A stretch of DNA of 53,550 nucleotides from an uncultured Acetobacteraceae bacterium (GCA_903918315.1 CAIXEA010000056.1:1-53550), one strand, 5' to 3'. Positions 43,985 to 52,579 are shown, counted from the first letter of the stretch. Numbers and translations are program-made. The notes: generated from the sequence alone by a model not told the origin.

Positions 43985-44410
43985 ATGCCAAAGTTGAAAG
44001 CCCGCGACGCCACGCAATTTGCCGCCCTTCCCTGCCGTTTGAACGACGCGGGGAAGCGTGAGGTCATGCTGCTGACCTCCCGCGGCACCGGCCGCTGGAT
44101 CATTCCCAAGGGCTGGCCCATCAAAGGCCTGAAACCCCGCGAAGTCGCGGCCAGGGAAGCGTTTGAGGAAGCCGGCCTCCTCGGTCAGGTCGCCAGCAAG
44201 ACACCGTTCGGCGTGTTCCACTATGCCAAGCAGAGCGCCAAGGAGCCGCTGCTCTGCCAGGTGCATGTCTATCTGATGTGGGTTGACCAGCAACTCACCG
44301 ACTGGCCCGAAAAGCATGAGCGGCAGACCCGGTGGTTCGAAATCGCCGACGCCGCCGAACAGGTCCGCGAAGGCGGATTGGCCGAGATTATCCTGCGCAT
44401 GGCGCAATAG
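43985..44410 (+). CDS. NUDIX hydrolase, diphosphoinositol-phosphatase-like
   Basis: This 141-aa protein has the NUDIX box G-WPIKG-L-KPREVAA-REAFEEAGL. The first Glu of the consensus is Leu, but the metal-binding REAFEEAG helix is intact. WIIPKGWP ahead of it and the C-terminal WFEIADAAEQV are characteristic of the bacterial DIPP-like group, whose substrates include diadenosine polyphosphates and possibly inorganic polyphosphate. It starts 53 bases after the iron dehydrogenase and ends convergently with the alpha/beta hydrolase (33-base gap). Confidence 0.9.
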   Translation: MPKLKARDATQFAALPCRLNDAGKREVMLLTSRGTGRWIIPKGWPIKGLKPREVAAREAFEEAGLLGQVASKTPFGVFHYAKQSAKEPLLCQVHVYLMWVDQQLTDWPEKHERQTRWFEIADAAEQVREGGLAEIILRMAQ

Positions 44411-44443
44411 GGCGTCGGCCCCATCCCACGGGCGGACCTGACG

Positions 44444-45235
44444 TCAATGCATCTCCAACCAGGCCGGCACACGGGCCAAGGCGTCCGCGCGGGCCGGTTC
44501 GTTCGTGCCGGTATGAGCCCGGCCGCCGACCGCGGTGGCAGCCCCATCACGCAGGCGGACAGGACGGTTGAATGCATCGAAATCGTGATAGGCGCCTGGA
44601 TAGAGCGTCAACGTGATCGCGTCTGGAAATCGTGCCGCCAGAACCCGGCAGGGCGGCGCCGGGGTCCAGTCGTCATTCTCCCCCACCAAAATCATTAACC
44701 GCGCCGCCGGACGCCAACTGGCTGACTTTGCCCGCCCCTCACAGCCGGGGTAAAAGGCGACATAGCGACGAAACAAATCGGGTGGCGGGGCCCGGATGGC
44801 ATCCGCCACCGCCAGCACCGTCCCACCACCGTTTGACCATCCCATCAAAGCGAGGCCGCCGGGCGGCGTGTCGGGGCGCGCGGCGAGAAACCGGCCCGCC
44901 GCGATCGCATCGTCGCGGCGCAGGGATCCGGAGCCGACGGGCCGATCCGCCTCCTTGACGGCACATTGGGAGCCGAGGCCACGGGATCCGAAGCTGTCAG
45001 GCAAAAGCACAGTGTGTCCGGCCCTGGCCAAAGCGGCGGCCCAAGGGCCGTCGCGTTCCGCGAAGGGGCCCCCACACCCATGCAAGGCGACGATGGCGGG
45101 CCCACGCGGCCCCGATCCGGACGCATGGACCAGCACGGCATCCAGAGAAACCCCGCCCGGGCCGGGAACCGCGAACCGTTCGGACTGAAGCCCAGCCGTT
45201 TGCAGAAACGCCAACAAGGCCAGAAATGGCGCCAT
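44444..45235 (-). CDS. Exported alpha/beta hydrolase, dienelactone-hydrolase-like
   Basis: The 263-aa protein begins with a short hydrophobic segment (FLALLAFLQTAGLQ) that looks like a signal peptide. HGCGG is the oxyanion loop. The nucleophile is Ser134 in G-W-S-N-G, the acid probably lies in GENDDWTP, and the His is in AYHDFDAF. The substrate is unknown. The ATG at 45235 has AAGGA just upstream; earlier in-frame starts would overlap the dioxygenase gene. It is the third gene of a minus-strand trio with the dioxygenase and the enolase-superfamily enzyme. Confidence 0.87.
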   Translation of the reverse strand: MAPFLALLAFLQTAGLQSERFAVPGPGGVSLDAVLVHASGSGPRGPAIVALHGCGGPFAERDGPWAAALARAGHTVLLPDSFGSRGLGSQCAVKEADRPVGSGSLRRDDAIAAGRFLAARPDTPPGGLALMGWSNGGGTVLAVADAIRAPPPDLFRRYVAFYPGCEGRAKSASWRPAARLMILVGENDDWTPAPPCRVLAARFPDAITLTLYPGAYHDFDAFNRPVRLRDGAATAVGGRAHTGTNEPARADALARVPAWLEMH

Positions 45236-45245
45236 CGAACCGTCC

Positions 45246-46091
45246 TTATCGCGGGTGCGTGCCCTGGATCTGAATCCGCCGCGCCACCCGCCGGAACGGG
45301 CCGGCATCGTTCACCGCCATATGCTTGACGCAGCGGTTATCCCAAAAGGCCACCGAGCCCGGCGTATAGCGGAACCGGCAGGTGAACTCGGCCCGATGGC
45401 CATGGTCCAGGAGGTAATCGAGCAGGGGTTTGCTTTCCGCCTCCGTCATGCCCTCGAACGCGACGCAGTGGGAGTGGTTGACGAACAGCGCCTTCCGGCC
45501 GGTTTCCGGATGGGTGATGACGGCGGGGTGATAGCTGATCGTTTCGCGCCAGTCCGCGTCTTCCCGCACCGCCGTGGTGCGACTTTTGCTCACCGCGGCC
45601 TGAGGCCCGGCGATGGCGCGATCGGTGTGCTTGACGCGCAAACCGGCGAGCAGCGCCTTCATGCCGTCCGACAGGGTTTCGTAGGCCAGATATTGATTGG
45701 CGAACAGCGTATCGCCGCCATAGGGCGGCACCTCCATCGCGAAGAACACCGCGCCCATTGGTGGTTCGGCGCACATGGTGGTGTCGTGATGCCACTTCTC
45801 CCCCACGATCCGCGCATCCCCGGGATTACGCACGACATTGACCACCTCCGGGTCCGCCTGCGTGCCCTTGAAGTTGGGATGCACGAAAATCTCCCCGAAC
45901 CGGCGGACGAAGGCCTTATGGCGCTCGACGCTCAGATCCTGATCGCGGAAGAAGATCACGCAATGATCCAGCAAAGCCCGCCTGATCTCACCAATGGTCT
46001 GGTCACTGAGGTCCTGGGACAGATCGACCCCGCTCAGTTCCGCGCCCAACGCCCCGGCAATCGGCTGGATGTCGAATGAGCTGTTACGCAT
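45246..46091 (-). CDS. TauD/TfdA-family Fe(II)/2-oxoglutarate dioxygenase
   Basis: This is a 281-aa cupin-fold oxygenase. His101-x-Asp103 (WHHDTT) and His257 (RCVKHMAVND) are the iron ligands, and Arg268, 11 residues after the last His, fits the 2-oxoglutarate site as in TauD. Family members split sulfonates (taurine) or aryl ethers (2,4-D) by hydroxylation. The substrate is not evident here. The ATG at 46091 begins the conserved FDIQPIAGALGAELSGVDL block. It lies 23 bases after the enolase-superfamily gene and 10 before the hydrolase. Confidence 0.93.
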   Translation of the reverse strand: MRNSSFDIQPIAGALGAELSGVDLSQDLSDQTIGEIRRALLDHCVIFFRDQDLSVERHKAFVRRFGEIFVHPNFKGTQADPEVVNVVRNPGDARIVGEKWHHDTTMCAEPPMGAVFFAMEVPPYGGDTLFANQYLAYETLSDGMKALLAGLRVKHTDRAIAGPQAAVSKSRTTAVREDADWRETISYHPAVITHPETGRKALFVNHSHCVAFEGMTEAESKPLLDYLLDHGHRAEFTCRFRYTPGSVAFWDNRCVKHMAVNDAGPFRRVARRIQIQGTHPR

Positions 46092-46114
46092 GACGATGCT
46101 GCTCCCGGGTTGTG

Positions 46115-47317
46115 TCAAAACCCTGTCCGCGTGGCGGCAACGGTGTAGTTCTTCCTCGGGAACTCTTCCGTATAGCTGCGCAGCTTCGCGCCCGCTTTGG
46201 TCCCCATGTCGCGATAGGGCTTCGACTTCAGCTTCGCCACGTCCAGATCGATCCCATGCCCCGGCGTCGTCGGCAGTTCGACGAAGCTGTCCTGGATGAC
46301 TAAAGGCGCGATCGCGATTTCGTCGCAGGCGGGTTTGAGGTTGATGAAACATTCCGCCAGCCAGAAATTCGGGATCATGGCCGATAATTGCACCGTCGCG
46401 GCCAGCCCGATCAGGGTGGAGTTGTAGTTGTGCGGCGACATTGCCACCGCATGCGGTTGCGCCATGGCGGCGATGTCGAGCATGGCGGAGATGCCGCCAC
46501 AGTTGCAGATATCGGGGTTGATGATATCCGCCGCCCGCGCCGCCAGCGCCTGCATGAATCCTTCCTTCGAATAAATCGCCTCCCCCGTCACGATCGGCAC
46601 GCCTGGCATGGCGCGGCGAACCTCGGCGACCAGTTCGATATTGTCACAGAGTGATGGTTCCTCGTACCAACCGATATCGAATTCCCGCAGGCGGTGGCCG
46701 ATCCGGACGGCGTGCATCGGCGCCAGACGGCGGTGGCACTCGACCAGGAGGCCAAATTCGGGGCCGAGCGCGTCGCGCATTTTTTGGACGTAGCGGACGA
46801 CGTGATCCTCATCCTCCCGATGAATGAAGCTGCGCCAGGGGCCTGGAAACGGGTCCCATTTCAAGGCTGTGTAGCCCATCGCCTTGACCTTCAGCGCACG
46901 CTCCACGTTCTGTTCGATGGATTCGGTGCCGCTCGACCAGCCATTGGCGTAAACCTTGACCCGTTCGCGCGACGCGCCACCGAGCAGATTATACAAAGGC
47001 AGGTTGGCGTGCTTGGCGACGATGTCCCAGGACGCGATTTCAATCGCGCTCCAGGCCGAGAGCAGGTCGAGCGATGCCCGGCGCATCGCGAAATCTTCGA
47101 ACAAGACCTGGGCGGTGTGACGGATGTTGAAGACGCTGCGGCCGATGACGTATTTGGCCATGGCCTGGAGCAGTTTTCCGATGATCTGCTCTTTGCCGGG
47201 GGTCACATAGGCCTCCCCCCAGCCATAGAGGCCGGAGTCTGTTTCCACCCGGCAGAACAGCAGATTTTTCGCTGTGCCCGGGTCGAACAGGAACGTCTCG
47301 ATGCGCGCGATCTTCAC
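46115..47317 (-). CDS. Mandelate racemase/muconate lactonizing (enolase superfamily) enzyme
   Basis: This 400-aa enzyme has the capping domain (IARIETFLFD..KNLLFCRVETDSGLYGWGE) and a TIM barrel. Presumed metal ligands are in LLVECHRR, WYEEPS and VTGEAIYSKEG, and a catalytic His is in SPHNYNS. The E-x-H pair resembles the D-x-H of galactonate-dehydratase-like members. A sugar-acid dehydratase is the likeliest role, but assignment needs more than motifs. GTG at 47317 is chosen because GGGGGAA sits at the right distance; the first possible start is a TTG five codons earlier. It is the first gene of a trio with a dioxygenase and a hydrolase. Confidence 0.9.
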   Translation of the reverse strand: MKIARIETFLFDPGTAKNLLFCRVETDSGLYGWGEAYVTPGKEQIIGKLLQAMAKYVIGRSVFNIRHTAQVLFEDFAMRRASLDLLSAWSAIEIASWDIVAKHANLPLYNLLGGASRERVKVYANGWSSGTESIEQNVERALKVKAMGYTALKWDPFPGPWRSFIHREDEDHVVRYVQKMRDALGPEFGLLVECHRRLAPMHAVRIGHRLREFDIGWYEEPSLCDNIELVAEVRRAMPGVPIVTGEAIYSKEGFMQALAARAADIINPDICNCGGISAMLDIAAMAQPHAVAMSPHNYNSTLIGLAATVQLSAMIPNFWLAECFINLKPACDEIAIAPLVIQDSFVELPTTPGHGIDLDVAKLKSKPYRDMGTKAGAKLRSYTEEFPRKNYTVAATRTGF

Positions 47318-47415
47318 GAATATTTCCCCCAACCGGCTTTGAAGCGAGCCTACGCCCGGGGTCGTGCCGCCCGCAACCTCAGGCGCCCGGCAACCTCACG
47401 CCAAAGGAGATCGAC

Positions 47416-47958
47416 ATGACCACACGCTCTATGGCCATCATGGCTGCCTTCATCCTGGCCTCATTGATGGGATTCCACGCCGCCATGTCCGCTGACCGCC
47501 CAATCCGTATCGCCTTTGTGGATACCGGCAATACCGGCCGCAGTATCACCGCCGAAGCGCTCGCGCTTGCCGCCATCGCCAAGGAGCATCGCAACGTGCA
47601 GGTGATCTCCCGCGCGGTGGACCTCAATCCCTATAATATCCGCCCGGAGGAGAACTTCGTGATCCTGCTCCGCCCGCGGGGCATCGATACCTCCGCCCAT
47701 ATCGCGGCCCCGTTCGGGCCACAGGATGCCAAATTCTCCGATATCATTCTGACTATGACCAGCAAACATAAAGCCTGGGTGGTCGCCAATTTCCCCGAGA
47801 CCAAGGACAAAGTCTTCACCCTGTCCGACTATGCGACCGGCACTGAAGACGACGTGCTCGATGCCTTCGGCAAGCCGATGGCGTTCTATGAAACCGTCCT
47901 GACGCAGCTTGATTCCCTGGTCGGAAAGGCGATCGAGAAAGCGGCGGGCAAACCGTAA
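47416..47958 (+). CDS. Exported low-molecular-weight phosphatase-like protein without catalytic Cys
   Basis: This 180-aa protein combines a signal peptide or anchor (residues 5-26, ending HAAMSA) with a low-molecular-weight protein tyrosine phosphatase fold. The P-loop, normally C-x5-R-S, reads D36-T-G-N-T-G-R42-S43, followed by TAEALA. The nucleophilic Cys is Asp, and no Cys exists anywhere in the protein. The later acid loop reads DVLDAFG where active enzymes have a DP motif. Arg42 and the Asp are kept, so phosphate binding or an aspartyl-phosphate mechanism is conceivable, while classical Cys chemistry is not. The ribosome site AAAGGAG (47403-47409) fixes the ATG. It is divergent from the enolase-superfamily gene. 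Confidence 0.85.
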   Translation: MTTRSMAIMAAFILASLMGFHAAMSADRPIRIAFVDTGNTGRSITAEALALAAIAKEHRNVQVISRAVDLNPYNIRPEENFVILLRPRGIDTSAHIAAPFGPQDAKFSDIILTMTSKHKAWVVANFPETKDKVFTLSDYATGTEDDVLDAFGKPMAFYETVLTQLDSLVGKAIEKAAGKP

Positions 47959-48037
47959 CCCCCACGCAAAGCGGCGCAAGCCGGCACCGTGGAAATCGAT
48001 TGCTTCACGGCCCGTCGCGAGGCAAACACCTGATTTA

Positions 48038-49723
48038 ATGACAAACATCACATACGCCTGTGACTCCACCCCGCCGTGGTCAGTCTCGATCCCCGCGGCG
48101 CTGCAGCAACTCAGCGTAGTCACCCCGACGCTCGTCTTTCCCTTGCTGGTGGCGGACGCCGCCGGGCTGGATGCCGGCGCGACCGTGACCCTGCTGGACC
48201 TGACGATGATCGCCTTTGGCCTTGGCTGCCTGCTGCAGCCCTGGCAACGCTTTGGCATCGGGTGCGGCTACCTTTTGCCGGCCTGCTGCACGGGGGCCTA
48301 TATCGTTCCGGTCCTGCACGCCGCCCGCACCGGCGGTATGGGCGCGGTGGCCGGGATGACCATCGTGGCCGGCCTCACCACGATCGTGCTGTCGCGCTTC
48401 GTCCGCAGGCTCCGCCCCTTCCTGCCAACCGAGATCATGGGCCTGGTGGTTCTGCTGCTCGGCCTGATGATCGGTCTCCTCGGCTTTCGGGAAATGGGTG
48501 GCACGCGCGCGCAGGGTGCCATGCAATCGGTCGACATCGCATCGGCGTTCACCGCGCTGGCCTGTATTGTCGTCATATCGGTCTGGGGCGCGCCCCGGCT
48601 GCGCTCCGCTGCTGTCATTATGTCCGTGGTCATCGGGACGGTGATGGACTTTGGCTTGCGGCTCGCGCTGGACGCGGGCTTGCCGGAGGTTCCGATCGAC
48701 GGGCTCCTGCTCCATGGCTGGCCGTTCGCGATCCCCACATTCGATCTGTCGCTCGCCCCGGGATTCCTGCTGGGTGCGGTCGTGAGTCTCCTGCGCGCCA
48801 CGGGCGACGTCGTGATCTGCCAGCGGGCAAATGACCCACACTGGCACCGCACCGATTACAAGAGTGTCGCGGGGGGAACGCTGGCGGATGGGCTTTCGAC
48901 CCTGCTGAGCGGATTACTGGGCGGGATGCCGATCAACACGGCCTCGGCCGGGGCCGGTCTGGCGGCGACGACGGGGGTATTGTCACGTAAGGTCTGCCAA
49001 TTGACGGGCGTGCTCTGGCTCGCGCTGGGGGTCGTCCCCGGCGGCGCGGGCCTGATTCTGGCCGTGCCCCGGGCGGTCTTCGGTGCGTCTTTGCTGTATT
49101 CAGGGGCGTTTCTGGTGGTGTCGGGCATGGCGATCATCACCGCCCGGCTGCTGGATGCGCGACGGGCCTTCACCATCGGTGCGGCGTTCATCGGTGGCCT
49201 GTCGTTCGACCTCGCCCCCTCCACCTTTGCCCATCTGCCGACCATGGCGCAGTTCCTGGTGCCTTCGTCGCTGCTGCTCGCTTTGATCGTGGCCTTGCTC
49301 CTCAATGCCGTGTTCCGAATCGGGTCGACCCGCACGACCGTCCTGTCCTGGCATCCTGGTGATGGCACGGAGGCGATCAGCCAGTTCGTCACCGAATCCG
49401 GGGGACGCTGGGGGGCGCGGGTCGAGCCGATTCTGGCCGCTGAACGGGCTCTGAACGAATTCGCGGAGGCCGCCTCGGTCCTTGTCGAGCCCGCCGCATC
49501 GGTCGACATCGCCGCCAGCTTTGACGAATTCTCATTGGATTTCCGCCTCCGATGGCCAGGCCATGCGCTGCCGGCCGCACGCCCGCTGCGATTTGAAGAC
49601 GCCGACGACACGTTATTCGTCGCCCAGATCGCCGCCGGTCTGATGCAACACCGCTGCGACCGTATGACACGGGGTGTCGCACGGGACGGCCGCCAGGAGC
49701 TATCCTTGCATTTCGATCATTAG
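48038..49723 (+). CDS. NCS2-type xanthine/uracil permease with a C-terminal GHKL-like domain
   Basis: This is a 561-aa protein. Residues 1-425 show about 12-14 membrane segments with the NCS2 layout: an ATGDVVICQR segment, then GGMPINTASAGAGLAATTG. In classical members the second block has a Gln/Glu-Asn pair before the Gly; here it is Ala-Gly. Residues about 430-561 are soluble: AAERALNEFAEAAS, alternating strands (SVDIAASFDEFSLDFRL) and GLMQHRCDRMTRGVARDGRQ. This resembles a degenerate RsbW/histidine-kinase-like ATPase domain by eye. Usual NCS2 proteins end near 450 aa. The ATG at 48038 lies 79 bases after the phosphatase-like gene. Transport substrate unknown. Confidence 0.82.
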   Translation: MTNITYACDSTPPWSVSIPAALQQLSVVTPTLVFPLLVADAAGLDAGATVTLLDLTMIAFGLGCLLQPWQRFGIGCGYLLPACCTGAYIVPVLHAARTGGMGAVAGMTIVAGLTTIVLSRFVRRLRPFLPTEIMGLVVLLLGLMIGLLGFREMGGTRAQGAMQSVDIASAFTALACIVVISVWGAPRLRSAAVIMSVVIGTVMDFGLRLALDAGLPEVPIDGLLLHGWPFAIPTFDLSLAPGFLLGAVVSLLRATGDVVICQRANDPHWHRTDYKSVAGGTLADGLSTLLSGLLGGMPINTASAGAGLAATTGVLSRKVCQLTGVLWLALGVVPGGAGLILAVPRAVFGASLLYSGAFLVVSGMAIITARLLDARRAFTIGAAFIGGLSFDLAPSTFAHLPTMAQFLVPSSLLLALIVALLLNAVFRIGSTRTTVLSWHPGDGTEAISQFVTESGGRWGARVEPILAAERALNEFAEAASVLVEPAASVDIAASFDEFSLDFRLRWPGHALPAARPLRFEDADDTLFVAQIAAGLMQHRCDRMTRGVARDGRQELSLHFDH

Positions 49724-49730
49724 ACCTGGG

Positions 49731-50807
49731 TCAGGCCGGAATCCCAAGCAACCGCGCCGCCGTGCCGCCGAGGATCGCGATCCGTTCGTCGTCCGTCAGG
49801 CCCGGCGTGTTCAACACCAGGTCCACCTCGGTGCTGGTCCAGGGGAAGGGGTAATCGGTGCCGATCATGATCTGGTTGACGTTGGTTTCGGCGATCAGGT
49901 GGCGCAGCGCCTCGGGCGTAAACACGATAGTATCGAAGAACAATTGTCCGTCCCGCAGATAGGCGGTCGGTGCCTTTTTCGGCAGCGGCCCAACCCGATT
50001 GGGGAATGTGCGCGTCACCGCATCCGAGCGGTTCGCATAGGACGGCAGGAAGCCACCGCCATGGGCCGCGCAGATCTTCAGGCCCGGAAAGCGATCCAGC
50101 GTGCCCTCGAAAATCAGATGCGACAGCGCGATGGTGGTTTCGAGCGGATTGCCAATGGTGTTGGTCAACAGGCCGCTGCCGTTCAGCCGGCCACTCGGCT
50201 CCAGTTCGCGCACGCCGAGCGGGTGCAGGAAAACCAGCACCCCGAGTTCTTCGCACTTGGCCCAGAAAGGGTGGAACCGGGGATTGGCCAGTTCCTCCCC
50301 CGCGACACTGCCACCGACACTGACGCCACGGAACCCGAGGGTCTTGACCGCGTGCTCCACCTGCTCCGCCGCGAGGTCGGGATGTTGGAGCGCCGCGGTC
50401 GCATAAGCGACGAAGCGGTCCGGGTTGGCGGCGCAGAATTCGACCAGCGTTTCATTCTGGATTTTGATCAGTTCCGCAGCCTCATCGCGGGACGCGCGAT
50501 ACCAGAAAGGATTGATACTGAGGGCCTCCACATCGATCCCTTGCGCGTCCATGGCCGCGATCCGGGTGCTGGTATCGTCCATCATCAGGCCCGGCGCTTC
50601 CAGCGGATGCCCAATCACGGCGGAGGCTTTGGGGACGATGCAATGGGCATGCACATCGATGGTCTTGATGCGTTTGCCGTTGACCACGACTTCCCGCCGG
50701 CGGGGGGCGGGTTGCTGGCCAGGGGGCGGTGCTGCGCTGGTCATGCCGCATCCCACGAATGCGATGCTCGCCATCGCGCTGGCCAGCAGTTGCCCGGTCA
50801 CCGACAT
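49731..50807 (-). CDS. Lipoprotein-like amidohydrolase of the ACMSD/decarboxylase type
   Basis: This 358-aa TIM-barrel metalloenzyme has HxH in TIDVHAHC, a His in LVFLHPLG, AHGGGFLPSY and the late Asp in IGTDYPFPW, matching the 2-amino-3-carboxymuconate semialdehyde decarboxylase-like branch. The N-terminus (LASAMASIAFVGCGMTSAA) is a signal sequence with a plausible lipobox FVG|C, so the protein may be anchored in the envelope, which is unusual for this family. GGGGGA precedes the ATG. It begins ten bases after the haloperoxidase-like gene and likely shares its transcript. Confidence 0.88.
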   Translation of the reverse strand: MSVTGQLLASAMASIAFVGCGMTSAAPPPGQQPAPRRREVVVNGKRIKTIDVHAHCIVPKASAVIGHPLEAPGLMMDDTSTRIAAMDAQGIDVEALSINPFWYRASRDEAAELIKIQNETLVEFCAANPDRFVAYATAALQHPDLAAEQVEHAVKTLGFRGVSVGGSVAGEELANPRFHPFWAKCEELGVLVFLHPLGVRELEPSGRLNGSGLLTNTIGNPLETTIALSHLIFEGTLDRFPGLKICAAHGGGFLPSYANRSDAVTRTFPNRVGPLPKKAPTAYLRDGQLFFDTIVFTPEALRHLIAETNVNQIMIGTDYPFPWTSTEVDLVLNTPGLTDDERIAILGGTAARLLGIPA

Positions 50808-50817
50808 CGTCGTCCCC

Positions 50818-52263
50818 CTATGCCTTGTTCACAGCCCTCCGCCTCGCGCGGCGCCCTTGCCCGGCCGCGAGCAGGGCCGCGGTGCCAAGAACCAGCGAAG
50901 CATAGCCCCCGGGTTCCGGAACCGTAAAGGCATCAGCGAAGACCATGGCCCCGACCTGGTCGCCCATGGTCAGGGCGGCGGTGTTGTCGAAGCTGAAATG
51001 CACACCGCCATAAATCCGGCTGAGGCCGCTTTCGTCCGCGGCGGCGGAGAAGCTGGTGAAGGTCCGCGTTTCCGTGGTCGAATCCGAAGCCACCGTGAAC
51101 GTGAAATGATCCGTCCCGAAGAAATCGGCCAGCACCGTGGCCACGGCCGCGCCAAACGTGCTGTGCCCCGATGCGTAGGACGGAAAGGCGGGAGTCACAT
51201 GCAGATCGGGCAGCAATTGATCGCTCGTTGCCGTATTGAGCGCGGGATACCACATCGTGACCGGGTCATCGTTCGGATTGGTCGGATCGTTCACCGCGCT
51301 CACCGGGCGCCAGACATTATAGAAATATTTTGTATCCCACTGCGCGACGGCAGAATCCCCCATGGCGGTGGCGACCAGCGCGAACAGCCTGGCGTCCTCC
51401 AGCAGGCTGAGCGGGGTCGCGAGGGTGGTGGCAATGCCAAGGGTCGCCTGAATCCACTGACCCGGCGGCTTGTAGGTGCCGTTGGCGTCGTTGGACCAGA
51501 ATAACGCAGTATCGGTGTTCGCGGCCTGCTGCGCGGGGGTGACCGCATAAGCGCCGCATGTCGCCGTGTCGGGCGCCGTCGTGCCGCCCATGCACTGCAC
51601 TTGCAGCAGCGCATCGTTATAGGCGGCGGACCCAATGGCTGGCGGCGGGGGCGCCCGAAACTCACTGCCCGACGACAGGACGAAGGGGGTCACCGCCCCC
51701 CAATCGGGTGTCACCCCCGGCGCATGATCGGGCGGGGTCGGCCGCCACAAGCCGGGAGTCAGGCTGCCGGTATCGACCGCCATGACGGACTGGGAGCCGT
51801 CCGTGGCGGCACGGGCCAGCAAGGCCACGGCGGTGGCGTTGCCCACCGCCTCCCCCACCGCGATGGCCGAACCGGGTGCTGGGCTATTATAGCCGAACAT
51901 GGCGCCATAAGCGGCCGCATCGGCCCCGAGCGTGGTCTGACTGGCGACACTCGTGAACAGTGACAGCGCGGTCTGACGCCCCGCCTGGAAGGCAGCCGCC
52001 GCCGCGTCAGCCCCCATCACGGCCGGGCCCGCATAGCCGAGCGTCGTCAGCGGCAGGCCGGACGCCACATCGACCGCATTGAACATCGCATTGTCGATGA
52101 TCGCGATATCATAGGCGGACTGCGTGGGGGACATCAGATCATTGCGAATGCCCTGCAGGAGTTCCTGATTCCAAAATTCGATCGGATTCAGCGCTCCGGC
52201 ACACACCGGCCGGCAAAGGCCTGCCAGGAGCAGGCCCAAAATGCATATCTGACGGCTGCGCAT
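50818..52263 (-). CDS. PEP-CTERM vanadium-haloperoxidase/PAP2-type protein
   Basis: The 481-aa protein has a signal peptide (ICILGLLLAGLCRPVCAGA). Its helical domain carries all three vanadate/phosphate motifs: K-x6-RP in KYFYNVWRP, PSYASGHS, and SRIYGGVHFSFD. These occur in vanadium haloperoxidases and PAP2 acid phosphatases; the length and motif spacing favour the haloperoxidase type. The C-terminus VPEPGGYASLVLGTAALLAAGQGRRARRR is a PEP-CTERM sorting signal, meaning it would be processed by an exosortase and possibly displayed outside. No exosortase gene is in the window. A promoter is proposed at 52296-52323. Confidence 0.9.
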   Translation of the reverse strand: MRSRQICILGLLLAGLCRPVCAGALNPIEFWNQELLQGIRNDLMSPTQSAYDIAIIDNAMFNAVDVASGLPLTTLGYAGPAVMGADAAAAAFQAGRQTALSLFTSVASQTTLGADAAAYGAMFGYNSPAPGSAIAVGEAVGNATAVALLARAATDGSQSVMAVDTGSLTPGLWRPTPPDHAPGVTPDWGAVTPFVLSSGSEFRAPPPPAIGSAAYNDALLQVQCMGGTTAPDTATCGAYAVTPAQQAANTDTALFWSNDANGTYKPPGQWIQATLGIATTLATPLSLLEDARLFALVATAMGDSAVAQWDTKYFYNVWRPVSAVNDPTNPNDDPVTMWYPALNTATSDQLLPDLHVTPAFPSYASGHSTFGAAVATVLADFFGTDHFTFTVASDSTTETRTFTSFSAAADESGLSRIYGGVHFSFDNTAALTMGDQVGAMVFADAFTVPEPGGYASLVLGTAALLAAGQGRRARRRAVNKA

Positions 52264-52295
52264 GCCCCGGGCCCGTATCTGAGTATTGGGCCGCG

Positions 52296-52323
52296 TTATT
52301 ATGCCTGCGCGATGAAACTACAA
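52296..52323 (-). promoter_or_regulatory. Putative promoter of the haloperoxidase-like gene
   Basis: TTGTAG (52323-52318) and TAATAA (52301-52296) on the minus strand are 16 bases apart, 33 bases ahead of the start codon. The A/T content here is high for this genome. Confidence 0.45.
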
Positions 52324-52426
52324 CCCACACACGAAAAATTCATCTTATGGTTGCAGTCGGCGCGGGGTCGCCAGACCGATACCCAAAGACGTGTACACAG
52401 TACCGGAAACGGATTATCGAGGGGAT

Positions 52427-52500
52427 TGGCTGGGGGACCTGGATTCGAACCAAGGATGCCCGGGTCAGAGCCGGGAGTTTTACCGCTAAACTATCCCCCA
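52427..52500 (-). tRNA. tRNA-Gln (CUG anticodon)
   Basis: The minus strand folds as a complete cloverleaf. The 7-bp acceptor stem is TGGGGGA/TCCCCCA, the D-loop is AGCGGTA, and the anticodon stem CCCGG/CCGGG encloses the loop CTCTGAC. That gives anticodon CTG (52468-52466). The T-arm has TTCGAAT, and the 3' end GCCA is encoded. The weak first pair (T-A) is typical of tRNA-Gln. Confidence 0.96.
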
Positions 52501-52528
52501 TCGCCTGCCAATTTCGGCGCGGGCGGGC

Positions 52529-52557
52529 GCAATAGCACGGCCCCTCTGACCCCGCAA
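52529..52557 (-). promoter_or_regulatory. Putative tRNA-Gln promoter
   Basis: TTGCGG (52557-52552) and TATTGC (52534-52529) on the minus strand are 17 bases apart, which would start transcription about 20 bases before the tRNA. Confidence 0.4.
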
Positions 52558-52579
52558 CACAGGATCTGCCGCCAGCCCG

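Noticed and set aside
52427-52500. tRNA-Gln as an integration site of a mobile element
   Set aside because: No integrase, no duplicated tRNA 3' end and no phage-like genes are visible in the window.
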